From Onthophagus taurus (Eukaryota > Arthropoda > Insecta > Coleoptera > Scarabaeidae): 64,000 bases of DNA. Below, piece after piece: positions 21,502-34,075 of this stretch. The notes below the pieces were generated by a model. The model saw only the letters and a list, made by a program, of their open reading frames with translations, was not told the origin of the DNA and made no database searches. A program made the translations under genes and the position numbers. The stretch is from positions 16,065,501-16,129,500 of the forward strand of contig NC_091971.1 of assembly GCF_036711975.1 (NCBI RefSeq). The letters run 5' to 3'. Numbering within the stretch: position 1 is the first letter of the stretch; every line of letters begins with the position of its first letter.

Positions 21502-24269
21502 GATCAATAGCGTCATTAAAGAAGAAGTCTTGTCTCATAAGCGGACATCTCTGATAAGTGGACAAAAGTAATGTAAGTTCGCTTATTAGAGCTTTCACTG
21601 CATTTGTATTATAGTATGATAAAGAAGTGAGTTTCCAAATCAGAATTTAAAAAAATTTTTGTCATTTATCAGAAAATATTTTTCACAAAATGAGATTGAT
21701 TAGGCGGTCGCGAATTATTAATTTCACAGTCGGTGGCCCAAAAAAAAAGTTTTTTTCATTAATAAGACATTTATCAAGATATTTTTTAAGATAAATGTCT
21801 TTTAATTACATTCGTTTTTTTATGAGTATTATAAGAAACTTTTTATGAAATAAAAATAATAAACCTTTTAGCAACTTATTTTTAAAAAATCATTTTTTCT
21901 TATGTCATAAAAAGTTCTTATAAAATACAAATATTGTGCTGTACATTTTTTTTTATATTTTTTTTTGTAAAAATCATAAGAATTTCGCTAAATACAATAT
22001 TTAATCGTATTCTTTTTTTTTGTAATTCAGGTCAGATATAAGTACACGTTCACAAAATGTGCGTTTATTGCAGATAAAACTAAAAAGTATATTTAAATCG
22101 AAACAATTTTAATGATGATAAAAAACTATTGTGAAATTATGAAAATTATAATCTAGTTATTTTTGGTTGGAAACGTTATAATTGTAAAAATCGAAAAGTA
22201 ACGTTGGTAAGGGGGCGCCCCCATCTAGATCGAGCCTAAGAAATGACGAATTTAAGTTATTAAAAAGTTTTTTTTTTATCGTTTAGCAAAAATTAAAAAA
22301 TTAGTAATAATAACAAATAAAAAAATCTACGTCTAAAAATATGTCGTTTTTTTAATATCCGTATTGCGCGTTAAGGCTCGGAGACACTTTACATTTACAT
22401 TATTTTTTTTGGTTGGTGCTCCATTAATATCTTATATCTTCGTGTTTTTCACCTACTTAGGCTCGTCCTGTGAGGGCGCCTTCTAAACCTCGTAGCATTT
22501 TGCAGAAACCACTAACGAACACAGCTAGTAACACTTTGACCACTAGCGACACTTTGCGCGTTGCGGACGAATCTATTTAGAAACTACGAGAATCGTTCCC
22601 AAATGTCCCATAGTGTTTATTATTTTTTTTTCTTAATACTTTTTTTCTTCTCTTTTTTTTTAATATATATATTTATATATTTTGATTTCTGTACTAAAAC
22701 ATTTCCACATTTATCATATATTTTCGCGTTTGTTATTTTTTTTTTTTAATTCACCCATTATTCTTTTTATCTTCTTCGTGTTTAGTACAACGTGGACCGT
22801 TTTCGCGTTTTTGTTGATGTTGTTTTAATAATTTTTTTTTATTCTTTCGTTAAAAAACGAAATAAAGTAAACGGAACAACACAGTTTTTTTGGCTACGAT
22901 TTCTTAAAACTTTTTTCATATAAAAGTCGAACTTGTTGCTCGCAGCAGCCGCCGTTGGTACAAAAAGAAAGTTTCGTTCGTATATATCTTTTATTTTTAT
23001 TATTTTTTTTTTTTGGCTGCGGTCGCAACGGGCAATGGGTTTTTGTTTTTTTTTATTTTTCAGAAAACACGTAAGCTAAGTGATATTCAACAAAATTTTT
23101 CCGGCAGACCGCCGACTGTGTGAGCATTATTTTTTTTTTAACAAGTTGACAAAGTATTTTTACCCTGATAAAAATTATTATTACAAAATCGCGAATACTA
23201 ATACTATTATTTTATTTTTTTTTAATTTTTATTTTCATATCACGAAATTTATTCATTTTTTTTAGTTTAAGTCGACGGTTTGCCTTCGCCTATTTTTTTT
23301 GTTTTGGGATTTTACGATGTAATCGTTTTGGTAAAATTTTTTTTCGATGGATTTCGTTCTAAAATGATTAAAATTGTAAAATTACACGATTTACATCGTT
23401 AAATCTCGCCAATTTAAAAGTCACCCTTAAGAAATTAACAGGTGTAAACGACACGGTAGTGTTTTTTCTGCTTGATATGAAGAAATTGTGCCGTTTCGGG
23501 TGCGTCTGGAGCTTTCTTAACCCTTACATATTTCGCAATTTTTTAAAATAATTACTAGAGACTCTTATTTTCCTTTTTATCATTATAGTTATTTTTTTAA
23601 TAATAATATAATATCACTACGCACTCTTTAATTATTTATTTATTTATTTTTTTTGGTTTGGTGGCAGTCAGAAACACTGAACTAAAAGTGTGGTGTTTTC
23701 TCTTTGTTCAAAGTACTCATGCTCCCTGTTCTCGCTCTGTTTTTTTACTCATTTTTTTCCTATAGAAGATAATTAATAATCGCTACTGGTTATTTTTTCT
23801 CAGAAACCACTGGCTACTCTCCATATTTCTACGGGATGACACATTTAACAATATTTTTTTTGTCGATCTGCGTTTTAATATGCTATATTATGCCGTACGT
23901 CGTAGTAACTAATGGTAGTTGGATTCTTAAACACAATTTCTTATGATTATTACAATATCCTTAAGATTATCATTATATATAACCGTCCAAATGAAAAAAA
24001 AAACCGTTCACTCTATGAATTCTTATCACAACAACCACTGATTTAGACTATGTTTGCCATTTTCTATCGAAAAGATGCAATGCTTTAATATACCGTACTG
24101 TTCAGTGGGAAATTAAATAATCGATTAAATATAAGTTAACTAAATAAAACCAGTACAAATGTTCATGTAAAACATATTCCCAACTTAATTAGCTTTGTAC
24201 ACTCTACAATACATGATATTGATTCTAACATATTGTAGAGCTTAGTAGGAAATAATTACCAAATGTCAA
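21502..24269. other. AT-rich stretch with many poly-T runs, no gene seen
   Basis: Long T runs and scattered moderate-GC islets (about 22440-22580 and 22930-23010). It could be untranslated or intronic sequence of a long neural-type transcript, but no exon was recognised on either strand. Open frames here come from T-rich codons only. Confidence 0.35.
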
Positions 24270-26115
24270 AATCAAATAAGTGCAAGTACGTGTTTGAGAT
24301 TAATCGGCAATATCATGAAAGAATGTTGCTTACTGCCTTTTATTTCGTTTTAAAAAGGAACATGTATCACCGAAACGTAGCTATGTTGAGACAATTATGT
24401 TAATTGACAACGCTCTGGAAGAATTTCGCTGAAATCTTAGTAATTAAGCTAATTGCGATTGGACTGGCTTGCTTAAATGAGTAAACCAAGATAATTGAAA
24501 TTTGCAAAAAGATTTTACAGCCAGAATTATAATCTTTGAAAAATAAAGGACACGCAAATATTCTTGTTATAATCGAACGAGTTATTAATGATTGAAAGAG
24601 TTGCACAATTAGTGAGAATCAGATACTGATTTGGATTATAACATACACAGATCTGATCAACTATCATTTTAGAAAGAGTTGGCGTAAAGTATTAATCAAA
24701 TAGTAACTCTAGTACACCTGTAATTTAGCAATGATTGAGCACTAATTAATCTGCAGATCCATGAATTAACCATGAATTTTCTTGAACCAGGTTTATAACT
24801 GACAACATAGATTTGAATGAAAAACAGCTCCTACTCGCCTAATGACCAATGGTAAGACGTTAGAAGAAAAATAAAGCGGTGAGAGATCAAATAAGTGCTA
24901 AAAGTTTGGCAAAACTAGTACAATATGTATCAACGCAAAGAAAAGGAACAAGGAGAAATAAAACAAGCTCTAAAATCAAAATGAAACGGAAATAAAAAAG
25001 AAATATTGTTGGTCTTCCTAAATCATAAAGCTGCATTCGACCAAGTACCACAGCAACATACTTGGACACCACTTGACGAAGTATAAACCATCCCCAAGGT
25101 GATAGAAATAAATAAAAGCAATAAATAAATCATCAAAAATCTTTTTGTCTTCCACTTGGGTTCGCTCGATCAATAAGGGAGCGAAAACGAAACTAGATGA
25201 ACACTACCACTATAATGTTCTCAATTCGTGCAGGATCCAAGACCTTAAGTTAGCTACTTAACCAGTAATGCATCAACGTCAAAACGATATAACCATCTAG
25301 CAAAGAAATTTAGAAGCAAAAGAGATGAAAATCAGTTGTGCCAAGTTGCTCTTTCATGGATATTTATGTGTAATGAAATCAAAAAAGTACAAGTACGTTG
25401 AGCAATATGAAACAGATCGTACAACAATCGCGAATAGAATACGATTAAATTAAAATACTTATTACTATGCTCAAACATTAATCAGCAATATCATGAAAGA
25501 ATGTTACTTACTGCCTTTTATTTCGTTTTAAAAAGAAACTTGTAAATCTTTGTAATTAAGCTAATGGCGATTGGATTTGGTTGCTTAAATGAGTAAACCA
25601 AGATAATTGAAATTTGCAATAAGATTTTACAGCTAGGTCTGATCAACTATCATTTTAGTAAGAGTTGGCATAAAGACCACGCTTCATGAGTTAATCAAAC
25701 AGCGTTTAAATAGATGTCATTGCCACACATTTTTAAAGTAGACAATATCTGTAATTTAGCAATGATATTAGTATGATTGAGCACTTATTAATCTGAAGAT
25801 AATGTTTTGACAATGTAGGTCCAGTGTTATCAAATGCAGTAACAGCGTTCCATCTTGTTTGTAAAACCACGAATCAACCATGAATTTTCTTGAACCAGGT
25901 TTATAACTGGAAACATAGATTTGAATGAAAAACATGCTACTAAGTAGTCGCCTAATGACTAATGGTAACACGTTAGAAGAAAAATAAAGCGATGAGAGAC
26001 CAAATAAGTGCTAAAAGTTTGGCAAACTATTACAATATGTATCAAGGCAAAGAACGCAAAGAAAAGGAAAAACGAGAAATAAAGCAAGCTCTAAAATCAA
26101 AATGAAACGGAAAAG
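24270..26115. repeat. Local duplication: two diverged copies flanking an RT scrap
   Basis: About 24270-24990 and 25374-26115 are diverged direct copies. Shared anchors include CAATATCATGAAAGAATGTT (24309/25485), TGAGTAAACCAAGATAATTG, ATGAATTTTCTTGAACCAGG and AATAAAGC-GATGAGAGA. Copy 1 has about 90 bp near 24360-24450 that copy 2 lacks, and copy 2 has extra sequence near 25800-25870. Both end in the same A-rich block, AAGCTCTAAAATCAAAATGA. The order suggests two insertions of one unknown repeat, or a segmental duplication. Confidence 0.75.
24995..25085 (+). pseudogene. RT scrap between duplicate copies
   Basis: The translation ILLVFLNHKAAFDQVPQQH (about 25003-25060) is the RT block with the first catalytic Asp (F-L-D-x-x-K-A-F-D; here D to N at the first position). 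There is no continuing frame. It probably derives from an RTE-like element lost by deletion. Confidence 0.5.
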
Positions 26116-29100
26116 CAACTGAAAAGTAAGAAAGGAACTAAACCAAAAACCAACAATCAACTATAAGTAAATTTTTATATCTTATCTGAATAACCATTCC
26201 TGCTGATGTATAAAAACTGTTATGTATGTCAAGTCAACTGTTATACTTTTGAACTGCAGCACGAGTTAATATCTTACAAAAAAAAATGTTTAAAATATCC
26301 TTCAATAATAAGATATTGATTTCTGTTTTTATTGAATTTCCAAGTTAAATGAACACAATAGAACACATGTTGCATGTCTATCCCTCTTTGGCCGGACTCA
26401 GAATGAGTGCCTCTGAGAGATATCCTAGCCTTTGGGGAATTCTATAGGCATGTTGGTGGGAATGATTGGTGACGAGAGTGAATTTTGGAAAGAGCCCAAC
26501 GAACTCATGAGGACCTGCTGCTCAATATATGCTGGAATCATGAAACTAGAATACGATATAGTGCTTTCAACAATTGTAAGATGAGAAAATCATGAAATTG
26601 CCATGCGTAGGTACAAAAATATATTCATTGGTATAAATAAGGTTTGAGTATGATAAGCAGAACTATTAGAAATCTAGCCCAAAAACTACATCAATCATTT
26701 TATCAGAATTGATTTTTTTAAACAAACAACATATTTCAGAAATTCTTTTATGTCAAAGAAACTCCTAAATTTCAAGTATATATGTATATTTTTTGTACTT
26801 ATGAATAAGAAGGAAGTGCTTAAATCAAAACACTCTTCTTAATCTTAAACTGTTGTACAGAAACCTCTTTGATTGTTTGACAAGTTGTTTGTAACATTAA
26901 AATAACGCGAAATTCATGTGTTTGGCAGATTTAGCTTAATTTAAGCCTGCAATCGGTATAACATCGATAAAAACTGCAGATATTTGAACATGCGATCAGG
27001 ATATCACATTTTTTACTCTGACACAGAAGAATTATGCCAACAACATTTATTTATTAACTGCCAACAGAAAATAAAAGTGTTAAGCCTAGGCCTCTAAATA
27101 AAGAATCATAATAAGGTTATTATGTTCCCAAATAATTTAAGAATTTGTGAGTTAATCAGTGTATTATGATGATAAAATAGATAATTTCTATCAAAATTAG
27201 AATACCACAGATTCATCATTTCCTATTTTATAACCACAAAACTGTAGCTGGAAACAACATAGTAGTCACTGATGATTTTCTCCTGATACTAAACTTAAAA
27301 GCAATCAACGATTTCGTTATAAACAAAAATGACTTTCAAAGAGCAAACATCTACTATCTTTGAAGAAGTTCGCTAAGGAATTATTAGCTCCTAACAGTAA
27401 GGTTTAATTAATTTTTTGGATTTTTATGGTAGACTGATGGAGTAACTGGCATAAAGTATAAAGGTATGTGGTGAAGAGTAGGTGTTATGGCAGCTCTTTT
27501 TTCCAAGGAGTTTTAGGTTAAGTAGAGCAAGGCTATCCTCCGGACTCAATTTTCAACATTACTGAGACGACTTTATCAGCATGAACATAGGTTTCTCAGG
27601 AAGAACGTTCAACTTCTGGTTTTAAATTTGCAAAAAAAATAGAGATGTTATGGAGCAATGTCTCAGGATCAATGAGAGACACTTCGTCAGGATCTTGAAA
27701 GTGGGACAAGAATGCTTGAATCTCACGAGATATTTTCATAGATTACTCTAAGTATTATTTTTGCCTGCCCATCATCTGAACCTTAGTGAAATAGGAACTC
27801 AATTAGATGTTAATGTTGTTAAAATGATTTTTAGAGCAACATATCATTAATAATAATGATAAATTTAAGGTTGCAATAGCAATTGCAAGTTTAATGTATA
27901 GCAAATAAATAGAACGTTAATGAACGATTTTCAAAAATTAGCACATCAGGATGTTCATTGAAGACATTAAGAAAAAAATTACAAGCAATGTGGAGATGGG
28001 GTATGTCCAATTAGAAATGTGATATAGCTTTTAGACCTTAAGATTATCAATTTTTAAATGAAGACTTATAAACGCAAAGTTAGATCATGAATTTTTAATG
28101 ATAATGTAAACATACAAAACTGGGTTACTTTTCAAGAAATGAATGTGATCAAAGAACAATTCTTGTTATCATATACTGCAACAGATTATTCTTTGGTTTA
28201 TTAACAGGTGGAAAAACCCTGTGACCCAATGTGCATTGTTCACCCAGTCTATTGGGTGTAGTAACTGCTCTTACATAACAAAACTATAACTACTACAACA
28301 ACTCATTAGATAATAGCAGAAAAGATTTTTTCTCACCACATTACATTTTAAAATAATTTCGATGTAACATAGCGACTTGCATACAAATTCAAAACTTGAA
28401 ATTTTTCATGAAATTTATAAAATGATATCGTTTCTTAAAATAATCGGTTTTCTTTTAGACGGTCACATATAAAAATATTCGTGATTAGTAGTTTCAATAA
28501 AAAAACTTGTTTTATTGCTGTTTATTTTTAAAATTTTTCGGAATTATTGTTTTATGTATTGATAATCTTAATGATATTGTTAATATCTCTGACATCAGTA
28601 CCAATTACAATCTTTTTTTTTTTTGATAACGACGATAAAAAATATTTTGCCATCGTTTTTAGGTTCTTTAAATAAAATCAACAATGTAAATGAAATAAAA
28701 TAATTTTGTGCAAATAGCACAACGAGTACGGCTTAAAAGACATACGTTTTATCGTCGATTAGAAACATTATATCACTGTTATAACCTCACCGTAAAAAAC
28801 CTCACAGATCGGCGCGTGGATCACTACAATATACTTTTTTTTGTAAGAAAAACCATTTTGCACACACGATAAAATATTGCAACATAGTCGTCGTTTAGTA
28901 CCGAAAAAGTCAACAAACCTTTCGACGTTTCGTAAACGTTAACAATTATAGTTCACTTTTTGAAAGTTCGTTTTTATTTTTTTTATTTTTTTCGTGTTCG
29001 TCGCCGCTCAGAAATTTATTTTTTTTAACTTCGCAACAGCCGAATTGGTGAACGCGATTTCGACGGAACGCCGCGTTAAAATTTTTTTTTTGTTATTTTT

Positions 29101-29850
29101 AAAAAACTGGATGGTGATTCGGTGTATTTTTGTGAGTGTTGCGGGGATATCTTAACGATTATTATTTTTAAAATCGGAAATTACAAGTAATTGACGTGCT
29201 CAGATCGGCGTTCCGTCGATTCCATTCGCATTTTTGCAGTCCTAAACATATTCTATGTGCGTGAAGATATTTTTTTCTTCTAATTGGTCCACCCGTTCGG
29301 TTGATCGACCTTCGATGAGGCCTCATTTCACTACGTACATTTTTTTTTGCGTCAACCAACCTAATCGAATCCATTTAGAAAATGCTTTTATAAATAAAAG
29401 CATGTTTCGACGTATTTCACCAAAATGAATGAGTGGTAATGTAATTCAATATAAAATATTGATTAACACGACAAATGTATTACACCGACACGAATGTTTG
29501 TATTCGGTAAATGGCGTATTTTGGTTTGTATGTTATTTGAAGTTGTAAATTTAGGATTTAATGTTCGCCGGGTTCACCGATTTTTTAATTAATTTATTTA
29601 TTTAGTTTTGGGGTGATTTGTTTTTCCTTAAAATGATTTTTCATTTTGATTTGGAATCTCAACTGTGGTGTTTGTGTTGAAGGATTCGATTGGATTGGCT
29701 ATCGTCCAACGTGTTTTCCGGTCAATTGGGCTTAGTACTAAATGCCGGTCGTAATAAAAGGGACTTCGAATAGAGCTATGGGGCACCACGTCGGTCGACC
29801 AGGACGTGATCGCGGGCGGACAGAACACATATTGCCTAATTCCCCTAATT
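26116..29850. other. No gene seen; right part may be the Mid1 3' untranslated region
   Basis: A scrap near 26380-26560 (HFAGLRMSASERYPSL-like translation) faintly resembles the end of an RT/RNase H element but is not callable. From about 28500 to 29850 the sequence has long T runs (A runs on the minus strand), and minus-strand AATAAA sites exist (TTTATT near 29594). This would fit a long 3' untranslated region of the Mid1 gene, whose stop is at 29851; that is inference. Confidence 0.35.
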
Positions 29851-30338
29851 CTATGACCACGACGAAGACGTTGTTGGTTTCCCGTTTCGTCTTCTCCTCC
29901 TTTTTGGCGTTCGGCGTCGCCTCGTTCTCTCGCGCCTCCTCCTTCTTCTTCTTCTTCTCGTCATCATCAAGGCGAATAACATTGTCCTCCTCCTAACACT
30001 GGTCGCGCACACGGCTAACAAACATTTGAACAAGTCGATAATCGTCTGCGTGTGAATGAGTATAATCCATGCGGTCCACAATGGGTGCACCACTTTACGG
30101 TTATGAGTCGTTTGTGCCCCCGACGAGGCGGCCCTGCACGGCGGCGTCCTCTGGGCCGCCGGGGACGCGCACTGCACCCAGGCCGGCGTCACGATGCCCC
30201 CCAAAGCCGATACCGACGACGCATTCGCACATTTCGCGCACAGGCCCCGGCCGGGTGTGCCGCAGTGCGTGTAGCAGCAGTCTTCGTCTCCTTGCGACGA
30301 CTTCGACCTCTGCTCGCCCGATTCTGGTATATTTGGAT
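29851..30338 (-). CDS. mid1: Mid1/FAM155 (NALF) NALCN-channel auxiliary subunit, last coding exon
   Basis: This family (fly Mid1, worm NLF-1, vertebrate NALF1/2) brings the NALCN sodium-leak channel to the neuronal surface. The acceptor TGTTTTAG at 30346-30339 opens a phase-1 frame that joins exactly to the exon at 49551-49734, giving FLCL-DPNIPESGE. The exon then has the conserved CC pair (GDEDCCYTHC), more Cys (GLCAKCANAS, PAWVQCA, TPPCRAASSGAQTTHNRKV) and a hydrophobic segment PLWTAWIILIHTQTII like the membrane or anchor segment of the vertebrate proteins. The end is unusual: an Arg-rich run of about 35 residues, encoded by an AGA/AGG-type triplet repeat, then Ser-rich to the TAG at 29853-29851. 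GC content here is far above the surroundings. Whether the Arg tail is really translated is unknown. Confidence 0.8.
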
Positions 30339-30454
30339 CTAAAACAGTCACACATTAATATATCTAATTTCAGCAATAATTACAAAAATCTTATACAATT
30401 AGAATCCATATGAAATGTATATGTTACTGTAAATGCGGTAAATCCTAACATTTT

Positions 30455-30575
30455 CCAGTGAAACCTAACATTTACCAACTCTGAATAGTAAAAGTGCAAA
30501 ATGTTCTGTGAGCACCGTTCATTTCAAACTTTTACCACCATCCACTTGGTAAATCTTAGGTTTTACCTCAGAGAC
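30455..30575. repeat. Short imperfect inverted repeat
   Basis: AAACCTAACATTTACCAA near 30463 is inverted at about 30548-30565 (TTGGTAAATCTTAGGTTT) with 2 mismatches or fewer. Each is followed inward by a TAGTAAAAG/CTTTTACCA pair, so a hairpin of about 100 bp could form. It lies 120 bp upstream of the acceptor side of the Mid1 exon, inside the intron. Probably a small MITE. Confidence 0.5.
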
Positions 30576-30697
30576 ACGGTGTGATGGACATATTTTAATA
30601 TTCAAAGTTACATAAATTATTGTTATTATAATAATAATAAGTTGCCAATTAAACAGTTTTATTAAATTATCGAGTTCAAGTAAAGTCCAATGCACCT

Positions 30698-30770
30698 CGC
30701 CATCGGAAGTGTTAAGTTACACTTTGGCCATCGGAAGTGTTAAGTTACACTTTGGCCATCGGCGCGTGGT
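30698..30770. repeat. 31-bp tandem repeat
   Basis: GCCATCGGAAGTGTTAAGTTACACTTTG occurs twice in direct succession (period 31), followed by a third start, GCCATCGGCGCG. The two full copies are identical. Confidence 0.85.
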
Positions 30771-31130
30771 TACAATAACGCTGAGCAATAGAATTGTTAG
30801 CACAAATGAAATACATAAGTAGTCAATAATTCTAAGCGAAAAGCATTCGTAGCCATGTAATAATTAAAATAAATTAGTAATTTTAAACTAAAAATAGTTT
30901 AAATCTTATCCGAAACAAATACATACACCCTAATCACCTGGAGACCCAAATGGGGTCAATACAACGGTAAATGTTGAAAAATAGACGCGTATAGATGTGT
31001 TCGGTGCATGTTTTTATTTTATTTATTTATTTACTGATGACATTTACAGAAATACAAATAAAGCAAAGTAAATAAGATAAGAAAAAAATAAGAAAGAACA
31101 GTTTACTGTCATCAATTTGGACCGAGTCAA

Positions 31131-31972
31131 TAGCTTTGTTCGTTGAGACTGCACTACTTGCACTCACTTGCACTATGCAGTTTAGTGCAGATGTTGTGTG
31201 TTCGTTGGGGATAGTGCAGTCGGTGCAAGTTAGTGCAGATTTTGTTGCACCTGCTTTCGATTAAGTTCAATAAGTGCAGTGTAACTAAAATGGCGGAATA
31301 TTTGAAAACGTGTTTTGTAATAATTAATATTAAATATTAAGAAATAAAACCTTATAATAATTAATATTTGTTGTATTAGAGAACATAGTATATTCAATCC
31401 CAGTAGAGGCAGTAGAAAACTACCCCTACTTTTTTGGAATAATTTAAAAGCTACCCTGTCGATTTTGGCGGCATTAAATACACTTATAGTACATTTAAAA
31501 ATATTATGTTTTTTCTCATTTAGGGGTGGCTGGGGTTAACTACCCTTACCACCCCAAATTCTTTTTTTGCAAGTACTGCTTATCAATTTTGGTGCAATTT
31601 AGCATGTGATTTCTTTATACGTTAAGTAATACTTTTGAAAGAACTAATAAGGGTTAGTAGTTTGGTATAGAAAATATATTTCGCTAATAATTGAAAAAAA
31701 TAAAAAATAATAATAATTGATGAATACTAAAAAAACGCTACTAAAAAAACATTCTGTAGTCTGTTCAGTATTTCGCTGACAATCTCCTGTTCGTCCATTT
31801 CAAATATTGTACACTTTTTTTATAAAAATCTGTTCGTTGGGACCACGGTTTATACACTTTTCTGGCCTGCACTAAGTTGACATTACATTGTATTGACTTA
31901 CACTTCATTGCACTATGACGTCATACGAGTGCCATGTCGTGCAGAGTAGTGCAATCCCAACGAACAAAGCTA
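31131..31972. mobile_element. 842-bp MITE with GCTTTGTTCGTTG ends
   Basis: The left end TAGCTTTGTTCGTTGAGACT and the inverted right end TAGCTTTGTTCGTTGGGATT form terminal repeats of at least 30 bp, continuing in GCACTACT and TGCAC motifs. TA at both outer ends may be the target duplication. Interior copies of TTCGTTGGG (near 31203 and 31832) and several GTGCAGT/GTGCAAG motifs show sub-terminal repeats. No coding frame. The parent element is unknown. Confidence 0.75.
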
Positions 31973-32639
31973 ATGTATTGAAAAGATCTCAGACTTTGGA
32001 TATAACGGACAAAATATTTTAAATTAATTATTTTTAATAATGTTAAATTTTTTTATCTTGAAATAATAAAATAAAATTTATTTCCGCTAAAAAAATATTT
32101 TGAAGTAATATTATTAATAGAATATGTTTAATAGATAACAGTACATACAGGTGAGTTTTTTTGCATGTTTAGTATAGAGATCTTGAAAACTAGCGGAGAT
32201 AGAGAGACGATTAAATAGGAAAAGAATTGCAGTTTCATGAACTCAATTTAATGAGCTTTTTGTTTTTTGGATGAAATGCATGGCTAACTAGATATCTCGA
32301 AAAACCCGTTTTTTGTTATATCGTTCGATACCTATGGCTCCGCTATTATTGATTTTAGGAAAAAATGTGTAGGGTATTACATGTTTAATACAGCAGCCTA
32401 ACAGATTTTTTTATTTAAGCAATAATTTTTGAGTTATGACACAAACTTGTAATTTTTCTAATGGAAACCATAGTTGGCCAGGACTTCATAAAAGAGGCCT
32501 TTTCTCAACGATTCTAATGATATACCACTTGACATAGATATTTTTATTAATAAATAAATTATAGCTCTGGATGCTCGATGGTATGCTATGGAAACAATTG
32601 ATAGATACGATAGATCAATATGAATTTTTCTAATCCATA

Positions 32640-33300
32640 AAAGCGTGATATCATTGAGTGTTACATTTTATGCTATAAAAATGCAATACAAGCTGCAGAA
32701 AAGTATTTTGATCGTCGCCAGCCTTCTCTACCTACTTTGAAGAGGCTGATAATTTGGGCGAGTATGGTTCTTTCTGTAAACCAACTAAAGATGCAAGACA
32801 GAAGTAAATGTATTAACACGAATCCATCGGTTTCAACACAAGTTACATCTAAAGCAGGTACGTCACAACGTACTGTCGTAAGAGAACTAAAAAAGCATAG
32901 ATTTCATGCATATAAAATGGCAGTTTCACAAACACTACCCCCAGATGACTACTATAAGCGTGTAGAATATTGTACGTGGTTTATTAACATGTGTGAAGCT
33001 GATCATAGCTTCGATTAAAGTTTTGTGGACAGATGAAGCACAATTTACAAAATGCAGTATGTTTAATAGACATAATAGATACATTATAGACTCAAGTTAA
33101 GTTTGGATTTAATGTTTGGTGCGGTGTCATTTGTTCAAGAATTCTTGGTCCGTACATTTTTTATGATACTTTAAACGGAGATCATTATCTTCACTTTCTA
33201 CAGAACGAGTTCGATAATATGTTTAAATTACTCCTGCAGACACGTCATTAAATGGCTTCAACGCGATGGGACACCACCACTTAATAAGCTAGTGGTACGA
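32640..33300 (+). pseudogene. Mariner-like transposase, broken
   Basis: An N-terminal helix-turn-helix scrap (QAAEKYFDRRQPSLPTLKRL, about 32690-32745), an open block 32737-33018 with STQVTSKAGTSQRTVVRELK and LPPDDYYKRVEYCTWFINM, then after a frameshift VLWTDEAQFTKCSMFNRHN (about 33018-33075), which holds the first catalytic Asp. FGFNVWCGVICSRILGPYIFYD and LHFLQNEFDNM follow. The second catalytic region is only a scrap (near 33255) and the C-terminus is missing. Probably of the DUF4817-type transposases common in insects. Not functional. Confidence 0.7.
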
Positions 33301-33601
33301 AATCATGGGAACGTATCTATTAATTGTTTCCATAGCATACTACCTGAACAGTTTGCAAATTAAAAGAATAAATGGCTATAATTTATTTATTAATAAAAAT
33401 ATCCATGTCAAGTGGTATATCATTAGAATCGTTGAGAAAAGGCCTTCTTTATAAAGTCTTGGCCAACTATGGTTTCCATTAGAAAAATTACAAGTTTGTG
33501 TCATAACTCAAAAATTATTGCTTAAATAAAAAAATCAGTTAGACTGCTTTATTAAACATGTAATACCCTACACATCTTTCTTTACACATTTTTCCTAAAA
33601 T

Positions 33602-34075
33602 CAACGGTAATCACGGGTAACCAACTTAACAGACTAATAATAATTACTTGAAACATTAAAACTTCAAAAAACGTCAATTTAATTCAATTTTTTAGGAGTT
33701 TCTAAATGTTTGACATTAAAAAAACCTAAACAAATTCGTTTTTCGTATGATTTAAGCATAAATTAATTAATTTTCGTAAAGAAAACGACGTTTTATAAAA
33801 CTGACATTTAATTTTGACAAATTGTTGTGAAGTTGGTTACAGTCGGTAACATTGAATTTGTGTCACATTGACGTTTAACCTTTATTCAAAAATTTATTTA
33901 AAAATTAATTTATGGAATCAATTTCAATAGTCGTGGACAAAGTATAGTATTCTACTCGCATATAATGAGCTATTATTCACTCAGGTTAATTATGCCACTC
34001 GCTACGCTCGTGACATAAACTTAACCTTCGTGAATAATAGCTTTCATTATATGCTCATATAATAATATACTATTA
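33602..34075. repeat. Nested foldback insertion in the mariner right arm
   Basis: This segment has no counterpart in the left arm. It holds two hairpins: GTAACCAACTT (33617) with AAGTTGGTTAC (33831), and a long one where GCATATAATGAGCTATTATTC (33958 on) pairs with GAATAATAGCTTTCATTATATGC ending near 34056, around a loop containing CACTCGCTACGCTCGTGAC. Probably a MITE inserted into or recombined with the arm. Confidence 0.6.

Noticed and set aside
29742..30413. Several + strand and alternative minus-strand frames over the GC-rich exon
   Set aside because: GC-rich DNA lacks stop codons by chance; only one frame fits the splice phase and the family pattern.
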